A stretch of 64,000 nt of DNA from positions 1 to 64,000 of IMG/VR virus record IMGVR_UViG_3300008108_000041; one strand, written 5' to 3'. Position 1 is the first letter of the stretch. Each line of letters opens with the position of its first letter. Below, one piece after another: positions 9,040 to 15,848 of this stretch. The notes under the pieces were generated by a model, which saw only the letters and a program-made list of their open reading frames with translations, was not told the origin of the DNA and searched no databases. The position numbers and the translations under genes are program-made. The DNA comes from a virus.

Positions 9040-9749
9040 TATGTAAGTATATGTCTTTGTTGAAGTTGAGCAATCATGTGTTTGGCAAATTCTTGGTGTG
9101 CGGCCGGGCCAGGGTGTAGTTGATCAGCTTCCCAGCAATTGTCCCGGTAGGCCACGTGATGGGGAGTAAAATCATTGATTATACAATTCCAATCTAATAG
9201 ATTGTACAAATGTTCGTAGCGTTTTAACAAAGGCAATGTGCGGGTGCCGCAAAATACATATTTTATTCCAAGATTTTTAAGTACGCCCTGGAGACTGATC
9301 ATTTTGATAATACTGCTAAAGTATCGAGAGTCAATGTCAGTATGCTGGTAATACGAATCAAACAGTTCTACCAAACAAGGATCTTTGGTATTGATGTATC
9401 CGCAACCAAACACCCAGTTGTCTTGCACATAGTCTTGGTCGTTAACAGGCTCTACTATCTTCTCTGGCCAATCATTCATGGCCTTTTGGAATTTGCTGGT
9501 GTAGATAGTATCATGAAAATAATCAATGTTTTTTACTTTGATATCTAGTCGTTGTTGATCTCCCCACATGATTGCCACTAGATCATAAGATCGTTGTGCA
9601 AGTTCAGCCACGGTAGTTTCATGAATGTAAGTATTTCCAGCCCCTGCCTGACTCAAATTAACAAGGTCGGCGTTGTAGTGCTCTTGCAACAAGTACGGCC
9701 AACTGCCAGGGCCTCGTGACACACTGGGTCCGTTCACTAGGATATTCAA
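9039..9749 (-). CDS. SGNH/GDSL-type hydrolase
   Basis: A 236-residue protein with the SGNH fold signatures: block I is GPSVS (candidate nucleophile S9) near the N-terminus, a GAGN motif around residues 37-40 fits the block III or oxyanion position, and DQLHPG near the C-terminus gives the catalytic Asp (about D209) and His (about H212). Block I has Pro where GDSL enzymes have Asp. No signal peptide is visible, so it is probably cytoplasmic or secreted by another route. Such enzymes remove or transfer acyl groups, often O-acetyl groups on sugars. Being next to an AMP-forming ligase and glycosyltransferases, an acyl-sugar or polysaccharide O-acyl role is reasonable. It overlaps the ligase gene by four bases. 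Confidence 0.7.
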   Translation of the reverse strand: MNILVNGPSVSRGPGSWPYLLQEHYNADLVNLSQAGAGNTYIHETTVAELAQRSYDLVAIMWGDQQRLDIKVKNIDYFHDTIYTSKFQKAMNDWPEKIVEPVNDQDYVQDNWVFGCGYINTKDPCLVELFDSYYQHTDIDSRYFSSIIKMISLQGVLKNLGIKYVFCGTRTLPLLKRYEHLYNLLDWNCIINDFTPHHVAYRDNCWEADQLHPGPAAHQEFAKHMIAQLQQRHILT

Positions 9750-10831
9750 TTGTAAATTTCCTTTAGCAGTGAACGTGATACTTTGCCTGCGGTATTTTTA
9801 GGTATGCTTTCAACTTGTTTAAGGAACTTGGGGTTACAGTGTGTGGAAATATCAGTTAATGCTTGTCGCACTTGATTGGGCAAAACATTGCCGGTGTACA
9901 CACACATCATTTTGTTTTCGCCAAACACCACAACTTCATCCAGTTGTGGTATGTGATTGTACAGTTGATTTTCTATGCTCAATGGATTTAGTTTGATGCC
10001 ATGCAAGGTCAGTCGATCTGATCTACGTCCTAGTATTTTGTAGTATCCTGCAGAGTCTTGCTCAGCCAAGTCTTCAGTATCAAACCAATCTGATGTGTGA
10101 CATTGTGGGCCGCGCAGCCATAAGCTACCGTTGCGTATGTCTGCGTCAATCCCGTCAGGAAGTCCAATGGTTCCTATACGTTGTTCACCATACAACGGAT
10201 TGGTAAAGCAATGGCTACAGGCTTCAGACATGCCAAACGATTCAATGATTGGGGTATTAAATGATCTTTTTAAATCATCAAACACTTGGTTGGGCAATGC
10301 AACACTGGCTGATCTAGCAAATCGCAAGTCGGGGAATTTTTGAGTGCGTGACATTACTCTAAGTATGTCAGGAATTGCAGACACCCAGGTTGGGCTGAAT
10401 TCTATTTGTTTTTTCAAGTCAGGCGGTCGAACATGGTGTACTTGCATGCCAGCGGTTGCAACAACATAGTTTAGGATATGTCCGTGGCCATGCCACAGTG
10501 GCATAACGCTCAAAAATCGATCATTGGCTGTTAATTCGTAGCTGGCAATTATGTTATCAACAACATGCTGTACCTGAGTGGTGGAATAACTAAAAAACTT
10601 TGAATCTCCGGTTGTGCCTGAAGTGTACATTACCATTTTCTCGTCGCCGTAATCACCACCATCACGATGTTGTACGCCATCAGATGTGACCAACAAACTC
10701 CAGTCTAAATTGTCTAAGAGATATTGTTTGCGGTTGGCATCGCCGTCTGGATTGATAATGGACAAGCTGTATCCTGGCCATTGATTAAAATAGTTCCAAG
10801 GGTCAGCGACAGCCAGTACCACTCGTTTCAT
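9746..10831 (-). CDS. AMP-forming acyl-CoA synthetase/ligase, shortened N-terminus
   Basis: ANL-superfamily adenylating enzyme of 361 residues, well under the usual 500 or more. The phosphate-binding A3 motif YTSGTTGDSK is at about 69-78, with Asp in place of the usual Pro. FGMSEA (A5), the hinge GRRSDRL (A8) and the C-terminal AGKVSR with catalytic Lys at about 350 (A10) are all present, so the adenylation and thioesterification core looks complete. What is missing is most of the first N-terminal subdomain. The enzyme would activate a carboxylate with ATP; substrate unknown. It overlaps the SGNH and the TctC-like genes by four bases each, so these three form a translationally coupled trio. 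Short ANL proteins of this sort occur in polysaccharide and natural-product clusters. Confidence 0.8.
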   Translation of the reverse strand: MKRVVLAVADPWNYFNQWPGYSLSIINPDGDANRKQYLLDNLDWSLLVTSDGVQHRDGGDYGDEKMVMYTSGTTGDSKFFSYSTTQVQHVVDNIIASYELTANDRFLSVMPLWHGHGHILNYVVATAGMQVHHVRPPDLKKQIEFSPTWVSAIPDILRVMSRTQKFPDLRFARSASVALPNQVFDDLKRSFNTPIIESFGMSEACSHCFTNPLYGEQRIGTIGLPDGIDADIRNGSLWLRGPQCHTSDWFDTEDLAEQDSAGYYKILGRRSDRLTLHGIKLNPLSIENQLYNHIPQLDEVVVFGENKMMCVYTGNVLPNQVRQALTDISTHCNPKFLKQVESIPKNTAGKVSRSLLKEIYN

Positions 10832-11748
10832 TTTGCAGCCTCAATTGCCGCACGGTGTTTGATCAATGCTGCTTTCATAACACGCACTTTTTCTTTGTGA
10901 TAGTCATCAACACTTTGATTTCTAAAATTAGGAGGATTAAAATCGCTCATGGCCAGTATTTGATCTTGACCAACTGCAACCACAGCATTGTTTAATATAA
11001 CTTTGATTTCTTGTAGTTTGGTTGCGGGCATGTGTACATTGGCCACAATTGTGTTAAAGACATACGGTGCTGTGATGCCTTGTTGTTTTGTGGTAGCAAC
11101 TCCCGGAGCTTCGGGCAGTCTGCGTTCACAATGTACAGCTAGTCTTTGCAAGCGAGGGTTCCGTGTTTTTAAATTTGTAAATTCGTTGCTTGACATCATG
11201 CTGACATGTACTCCGTTTTCTCCAGCCAATACAATATTTGCTTCTGCACCTGATTTAAAACTAACAAACCTAATGGGGTGATTTATTTTTTCAGCAATCT
11301 CCATAGAAGTCAAATGTGCTGCTGTTCCAATGCCAACACCGCCCATGACCAGATCTAAACGGTTACCATATAAACTGCGTAGACCCTGTTGTTCATTACC
11401 CTGGTTGCTTGCAACAAACCAACAGGCGTCGCCAAGAGCCATAACCGGAACATAGTCTGTTTCGTTTAGCAAATTGTCCATGGTATTCTGCACATAGCCA
11501 GCATGAATTAATCCCAGCGATGTAGCTGGCGCACGATCCAGATCTTTTAGTGCTAACACTCCGTTAGCACCAGGTTTTAACTCTAGTATAAAGTCGTACT
11601 GAGTTTGAGCAGTATTGGCTTTTTCCATAATTTTATACAATGCTGCATGCCCTGCATGCTGTGCGCCATATGGAGACTTGATTGTGATTACTTCTGCCTG
11701 AGCATGCAATGCCAGTGCGGCCAAAAGTGTTGCGATTAATTTTTTCAT
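10828..11748 (-). CDS. TctC/Bug-family periplasmic solute-binding protein
   Basis: A 306-residue protein with a classic signal peptide: Lys-Lys, a hydrophobic core of leucines and alanines, and an AQA cleavage site after residue 18. The mature part has the tripartite tricarboxylate transporter binding-protein layout, with P-G-A-N-G near the first hinge, a VMGGVGIGTAAH segment, and a FNTIVAN segment in the second domain. In bacteria such proteins deliver carboxylates to TctAB transporters; no TctA or TctB gene is seen here. A secreted binding protein is unusual cargo for a virus and suggests acquisition from a bacterium, perhaps one of the proteobacteria where this family is highly expanded. 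One base separates it from the GT gene upstream. Confidence 0.75.
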   Translation of the reverse strand: MKKLIATLLAALALHAQAEVITIKSPYGAQHAGHAALYKIMEKANTAQTQYDFILELKPGANGVLALKDLDRAPATSLGLIHAGYVQNTMDNLLNETDYVPVMALGDACWFVASNQGNEQQGLRSLYGNRLDLVMGGVGIGTAAHLTSMEIAEKINHPIRFVSFKSGAEANIVLAGENGVHVSMMSSNEFTNLKTRNPRLQRLAVHCERRLPEAPGVATTKQQGITAPYVFNTIVANVHMPATKLQEIKVILNNAVVAVGQDQILAMSDFNPPNFRNQSVDDYHKEKVRVMKAALIKHRAAIEAAK

Positions 11749-11749
11749 A

Positions 11750-12673
11750 TTACCATCCTTCTTGTTGTCTAATTACATCAATCTCGCGTGTCATAACACC
11801 ACGATTGCGCCAGTCTGACCGATAGTGATATTTGAAGAACGCTGATTGTTCTGCTTCCAATATACCCATTGGAAGATCCAATTGTGTGCCCAGTTCTGGG
11901 CCCAGTTGATTGCTGAGTATGCGAGGGTTTGAATCTTTCACAGTATTCCACAGCGCCTCTAGTGCAGCAAAATCTTGCACCTGCTTGTAATCCCAGTTTG
12001 TGAGCATGGTCATGTATGTGCCTTGGCGGCTGCCAGCAATGGCCCATTCTCCATGATCAACGTCTGTGCCAATGTTGTGCCAGATAGTCAAGTTGTCAAG
12101 ATTACGTAGCACCTGATTTTTAAATTCTTCCACTGTGGGTCGGCGCCCACGTTGCAGGCACATCTTGACACCTTCACGGAACCCTGCACGCCAGGCATGG
12201 AATGGTGATCCATTGGGATAGGTATTGGAGTAGCAGTCATGCATGGGCCAGTACAATGGATCAAAGCAAAACTCCACTTCAGTTTCTGCGCGACCATCTG
12301 TGGCTTCGTGTGTACGCATGTTGCCCACAAAGTCTTTGGTCCAAGAGCTCAGGCCACCATTGCCATACATCAGTCCGTTGATATGGTTACGTGCCCGCCA
12401 CCGGAACACAGCACTCTCATATTCTTCATTAGGAAAAACAAGTGTCTGATTAAAAAACGCCGGGTCGGGGAGATTGTCGCCATCGATGAGAATGAATCTA
12501 TCCGTACTAGACGCTGAGGCTGCCGCTTTGTGAGCTGCATCGCTCCCTTTAACGCCATCCACCCGTTGTGCCCAAGGAACCATATTCCTAATCTTGACCC
12601 AAAATTCTTCTCGTTGTGGTTCGTCATAGCTCAAGTATATGCAATCTAAGTCTGCAACGTCAATCTGTTTCAT
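11750..12673 (-). CDS. GT-A-like glycosyltransferase
   Basis: A 307-residue protein with the start of a GT-A Rossmann-like fold: CIYLSYDEP near the N-terminus, a VDGVKGSDAAHKAA segment, then ILIDGDN with the acidic pair D64/D66 that would bind the metal and nucleotide sugar. The remainder is rich in aromatic residues and includes a WHNIGTDVDHGEW block. Similar proteins are found in aquatic T4-like phages. The acceptor is unknown. It overlaps the small gene upstream by 14 bases. GT-A assignment rests on the DxD position and context; an inactive or other nucleotidyl-binding role cannot be excluded. Confidence 0.62.
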   Translation of the reverse strand: MKQIDVADLDCIYLSYDEPQREEFWVKIRNMVPWAQRVDGVKGSDAAHKAAASASSTDRFILIDGDNLPDPAFFNQTLVFPNEEYESAVFRWRARNHINGLMYGNGGLSSWTKDFVGNMRTHEATDGRAETEVEFCFDPLYWPMHDCYSNTYPNGSPFHAWRAGFREGVKMCLQRGRRPTVEEFKNQVLRNLDNLTIWHNIGTDVDHGEWAIAGSRQGTYMTMLTNWDYKQVQDFAALEALWNTVKDSNPRILSNQLGPELGTQLDLPMGILEAEQSAFFKYHYRSDWRNRGVMTREIDVIRQQEGW

Positions 12674-12989
12674 AAGTTTGTTTGCTCCAATATGTGCCGT
12701 GTTCTTTTACCACAATAGTTACATCATCAGGATGACACATTGTGCCTGAATTTTGTGGTACAAGTTTTTGTGTGGTTTTCCAAGTTGTTTCTACAATTTT
12801 TCCATCTCGAACACGCACACGAGTGGAATTTTTGGCAAATGTTTCTTGATCAATTTCTATGTATGTACCAGGCAGACCTTCCATGCTGTAAAATAAAGGA
12901 CAACCTTGGTCATCGTGATACAGTCGATAAGTTACAGGCATAGGCATAGGCATGTGTTCCAATGCGCCAAAAAATTCTTCAGGTGTCAT
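12660..12989 (-). CDS. Small protein of unknown function
   Basis: 109 residues from the ATG at 12989, which overlaps the stop codon of the upstream gene in a TGATG arrangement. A longer version with a start at 13067 is possible but would lie mostly inside the upstream gene, so the internal start is preferred. The product begins MTPEEFFGALEHMP, has a Met-Pro repeat (MPMPMP), and a beta-rich body ending in a YWSKQTYETD tail. No domain is recognised. It sits between two glycosyltransferase-like genes in the operon. Confidence 0.65.
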   Translation of the reverse strand: MTPEEFFGALEHMPMPMPVTYRLYHDDQGCPLFYSMEGLPGTYIEIDQETFAKNSTRVRVRDGKIVETTWKTTQKLVPQNSGTMCHPDDVTIVVKEHGTYWSKQTYETD

Positions 12990-13756
12990 CACCAGCCTCG
13001 CCCGTAATGAAATGCACCCCACTGTGCCACTGTGTTGATACGCAGGCGCCAGTCTGAATATTCCCATACCAGTTCACGACCCCAGTGTTCAGTTTCAGTG
13101 CCAGCGTGGTGCCGTTTCATGTGTACAATTTTTGGATATGAAACAAATGGCAAGGTCACACGTTCTACACCCATTATTTCAGCTGCCATGGCATACACTA
13201 GATCAGTATCTGCTGTTTCGGGTGCAAACTTCAACAGTTGCCTGAATTGCGGCCAGTTGGCAAATATATCACGCACTAACATAAAGAACTCTCGAGCTGT
13301 GAGGCTCAATCGCCAGTAAGTTATGGCATTGTACACATCTGGTAAGTTGTTTGCATCAAACACTGATCTGTAGTTTCTAGCTAGACTGACTTGGTCTTGC
13401 CAGTTTCTGCAACCAGTTGATACCACAACATCACGATGCCTAAACAAGGTCCACCAGTGCGATATGTCACTCACAATCAGCATGTCTGCTTCTAGCTTTA
13501 TGGTTTCCCTAAACGGTGAGTTCTTGAATACCTGCCAATCATTGGCCCAAGGGTTTTCACGATCCACATTGTCAATCACTCGATAGTGATCGTATACGGG
13601 ATCGTTGCTTTGCTTGGCATCTGTGATCAAACAAACCTTTGCACCTGGATCCCAACGTTTGATTGTTTTGGTCAATGTTCTAGCACAATCCAAGTAGTCA
13701 ACTTTGTCAGAGTTGACAGCCAGTATCACATAACCTTGTTCATCAATGGGACGCAA
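12989..13756 (-). CDS. GT-A-like glycosyltransferase (GT8-like)
   Basis: 255 residues. The N-terminus reads GYVILAVNSDKVDYLDCA, a GT-A type first strand and helix, and the metal-binding acidic motif is LEADMLIVSD (E89, D91, D97). The layout resembles the next gene, 13743-14540, and the two appear to be diverged paralogues: both begin with a strand, a YLDCA or YISMAA helix, a VCLITDA or VAVVTDY strand and then the DxD region. Predicted to move a sugar from a nucleotide donor to an unknown acceptor. It overlaps the neighbouring genes by 14 and 1 bases. No signal peptide or membrane segment is seen. Confidence 0.6.
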   Translation of the reverse strand: MRPIDEQGYVILAVNSDKVDYLDCARTLTKTIKRWDPGAKVCLITDAKQSNDPVYDHYRVIDNVDRENPWANDWQVFKNSPFRETIKLEADMLIVSDISHWWTLFRHRDVVVSTGCRNWQDQVSLARNYRSVFDANNLPDVYNAITYWRLSLTAREFFMLVRDIFANWPQFRQLLKFAPETADTDLVYAMAAEIMGVERVTLPFVSYPKIVHMKRHHAGTETEHWGRELVWEYSDWRLRINTVAQWGAFHYGRGW

Positions 13757-14540
13757 TTATCATCTCCAAATGACGTTTGCCCATGGCGTGAAAATCCATA
13801 CCTGCCCAACCCAGAGTTTTGTGCTTTTGATCACCGTCCATGTAATTTATTGTGTAGTAGTCTGGGCTATTACTGGTCAACACAGTGTCGGGCATGGCAG
13901 TCATCAAGGGCCAGGGAATTTGGTCTACTGAGCCAGTGTGCCCGCTTACAATGCCGATGGCGATGGTCAACGCAAAGTCGTTTCTATAAGTTTTCTTGTC
14001 TATCTGATAGAGATCTCTGTAGTGTTGCCAGTTGTCACGAATCATGTTCATACAATCAAAAATGTACTGTGCAGTGTTTGATCGTCGAAACATCATCACA
14101 GTGGCCCAATACATGGGAATGTTGTGACGTCCAAATACATTGAGTCCTGTTAACGGATGGCCGCCAGCAAGATTTACAGCAGTTTTGTGACACATGAAAT
14201 CTGTGTCACATGCCAAAACAGTTTTGAGGTCTGAGCTGGCCACAACATAGTCTGCATCTAGTACCAGGGTCTGTTCCCACGGGCTTAGTGTATATGCATC
14301 TACTCTACCAGCATTGTGCCAAGTCACAGTTTGATTGTAATCTTCAAAGTATCTGGTACCACCACTTTGTGCCTGAGAATTTATGACATAATCAAAGTCG
14401 CCTGGCGGGTTTTCATAATCAGTTACCACAGCCACAGGAATTCCAAGATGTCGGTGTATGTTTTTGGCAGACCATGCTGCCATAGAAATATAATCAGTTT
14501 GCTCGTTGTCAAAAGCAAATATCAGTGCGCCAGTGGTCAT
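13743..14540 (-). CDS. GT-A-like glycosyltransferase (GT8-like)
   Basis: 265 residues. The fold signature is ALIFAFDNEQTDYISMAA at the start, VAVVTDY at about 37-42 and LVLDADYVV with D95/D97 as the DxD motif. Downstream is a GRHNIPMYWATVMMFRRS segment, typical of the acceptor-side part of GT8-like enzymes, in which the final sheet names whether the enzyme retains configuration; that cannot be decided here. It is a likely paralogue of the 12989-13756 product. It overlaps the 101-residue gene upstream by four bases, marking it as the second gene of the operon. Confidence 0.62.
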   Translation of the reverse strand: MTTGALIFAFDNEQTDYISMAAWSAKNIHRHLGIPVAVVTDYENPPGDFDYVINSQAQSGGTRYFEDYNQTVTWHNAGRVDAYTLSPWEQTLVLDADYVVASSDLKTVLACDTDFMCHKTAVNLAGGHPLTGLNVFGRHNIPMYWATVMMFRRSNTAQYIFDCMNMIRDNWQHYRDLYQIDKKTYRNDFALTIAIGIVSGHTGSVDQIPWPLMTAMPDTVLTSNSPDYYTINYMDGDQKHKTLGWAGMDFHAMGKRHLEMIIASH

Positions 14541-14842
14541 CTCTTTTTGCTAAGTTTGTTGTGTTCTGCAAGCCAAGCATTCATTTGCTCTTGCCAGCGA
14601 GTCATGGCCATACCACGCAATTCTTCGGGTCTAACTTGTACAGGAGTTTCATACAAGTCCAATAACACTGCATTGCCCGGAGGCACAGTGGCCAAGATGT
14701 TTATGAGTTCAGGGCCAGCACGCCACATACCGCCGTCGTGCGCAAAGATCATCCGTGCTTCGTATTTTTCTCGGAGAATACGTTTGGCGGTGGCGTGATC
14801 AAATCTTGCTCGTGCATGAGCAATTAAGTTTTCAGTATCCAT
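14537..14842 (-). CDS. Conserved small phage protein, unknown function
   Basis: 101 residues, highly charged, beginning MDTENLIAHARARFDHATAK and ending NKLSKKR. The helix-rich N-terminal half contains REKYEARMIFAHDGGMWRAGPELI, a pattern I associate with small proteins of T4-like aquatic phages, without known role. It is the first gene of the long minus-strand operon. A -10-like TATAAT ends only five bases before this ATG, so either the mRNA is leaderless or the promoter is not used for this start. Confidence 0.65.
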   Translation of the reverse strand: MDTENLIAHARARFDHATAKRILREKYEARMIFAHDGGMWRAGPELINILATVPPGNAVLLDLYETPVQVRPEELRGMAMTRWQEQMNAWLAEHNKLSKKR

Positions 14843-14847
14843 ATTGA

Positions 14848-14876
14848 ATTATAACAGAGAGTGCAAGGGTTTACAA
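14848..14876 (-). promoter_or_regulatory. Possible sigma70-like promoter for the radical SAM/GT operon
   Basis: On the minus strand TTGTAA (14876-14871) is followed after 17 bases by a perfect TATAAT (14853-14848). The -35 element lies inside the hairpin that closes the upstream structural operon. The predicted transcription start would fall at or next to the ATG at 14842, which would make the transcript leaderless; this lowers confidence. Confidence 0.35.
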
Positions 14877-14881
14877 CCCTT
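14865..14881 (-). terminator. Hairpin between structural and radical SAM operons
   Basis: A seven-base-pair stem AAGGGTT/AACCCTT with a three-base loop lies between the end of the 316-residue structural gene and the start of the next operon. On the minus strand it is not followed by a T-run, so intrinsic termination would be weak; the T-run is present on the plus strand side. Confidence 0.4.
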
Positions 14882-14885
14882 TTGG

Positions 14886-15836
14886 TTAAGCTGTTGTTGC
14901 GGCGACTGAAGGGGTTCCCCAACTTGCGCTTAGATATGTTGTGCTAGGTGGATAGTAGGTCACAATGGTACAAGGCGCTGTGCCAGGTGTTGCACCTGAA
15001 GCAGCCGTACCGCCTGAAATTGGGTCGCCGTCAGATGCTGACCAAAGCGTGGTGATAGTCAATGCAGTTGATCCTGCATTTTTAGCAAGCGAGTGCTGAA
15101 TGAAGTTTGCAGTGTAAGGTGCTGTGTCAGCAAATTGTTTGTAAACTATCACGGCAGCTCCACCAGCGGTTAGGGCATCCCAACCGTTGCCTGTGGTCAA
15201 TGTATTTGGTGTACCAGTTCCGCCAATTTTGGTTACACCAGTGTATGATGTACCAGCGATGGAGTGAGCTGATGCCAGTCCTGAAATCCAAATATCGCCG
15301 CACAGGGTTGAGGCCAAGTCATTCCATTCTGGATCGCCTGTTTGTCCTGTTGCTGATTTGGCCACGTCAATTTTCACCAAGCCTCCAGCATTGAAAAAAT
15401 ATTGAGCAGCAGCAGATGATGCAAAGGTAACAGTATTAGTAAAAGTAATAGTCCAGGTAGCACCTGATGTGGCTGCTGTTTTAGAATTTGTACCACTCCA
15501 GCCAGTAAACTGCGAGCCAACAGCCACAGCTTGATATCGATTGTTGTAGGTATTGGTAAGGTCAGTGTTTACTGCTGCCAACACACTCACAAGAGTTCCT
15601 GTGGTCGGAGCACTTCTGGCAGTAATTGTAGTGCCTTGATGGCTGGCCTGCGAGCTGATAGTGTTTACCAAGCTGGCCCATTGTGTGGCTGTTACTGTGC
15701 CAGCAGCACTCACTGTGCCTACTGCTGTTTGCCCATATGTTGTGTTCCAGGTGGCGTTAACGTTGGCGCCAGCAGTGGTGCTAACAAAACCGTTGTAATC
15801 TGTGGCCTGAATTAAGCCGCCTGATGAATATGTCAT
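14886..15836 (-). CDS. Probable tail fibre/virion structural protein
   Basis: 316 residues, very rich in Thr, Ala, Ser and Gly, almost without charged residues, typical of beta-structured phage fibre or decoration proteins. It begins MTYSSGGLIQATDYNGF, a pattern seen in virion proteins of marine T4-like phages. The middle has a WTITFTNTVTFASSAAAQYFFNAGG block, which resembles a domain found in several such phages where it is annotated only as structural. The last 30 residues are Tyr/Ser/Ala-rich and could be the receptor-facing tip. It is the final gene of the structural operon, 12 bases after the fibre gene. No enzyme motif is seen. Confidence 0.68.
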   Translation of the reverse strand: MTYSSGGLIQATDYNGFVSTTAGANVNATWNTTYGQTAVGTVSAAGTVTATQWASLVNTISSQASHQGTTITARSAPTTGTLVSVLAAVNTDLTNTYNNRYQAVAVGSQFTGWSGTNSKTAATSGATWTITFTNTVTFASSAAAQYFFNAGGLVKIDVAKSATGQTGDPEWNDLASTLCGDIWISGLASAHSIAGTSYTGVTKIGGTGTPNTLTTGNGWDALTAGGAAVIVYKQFADTAPYTANFIQHSLAKNAGSTALTITTLWSASDGDPISGGTAASGATPGTAPCTIVTYYPPSTTYLSASWGTPSVAATTA

Positions 15837-15848
15837 TCTTGTATCCCG

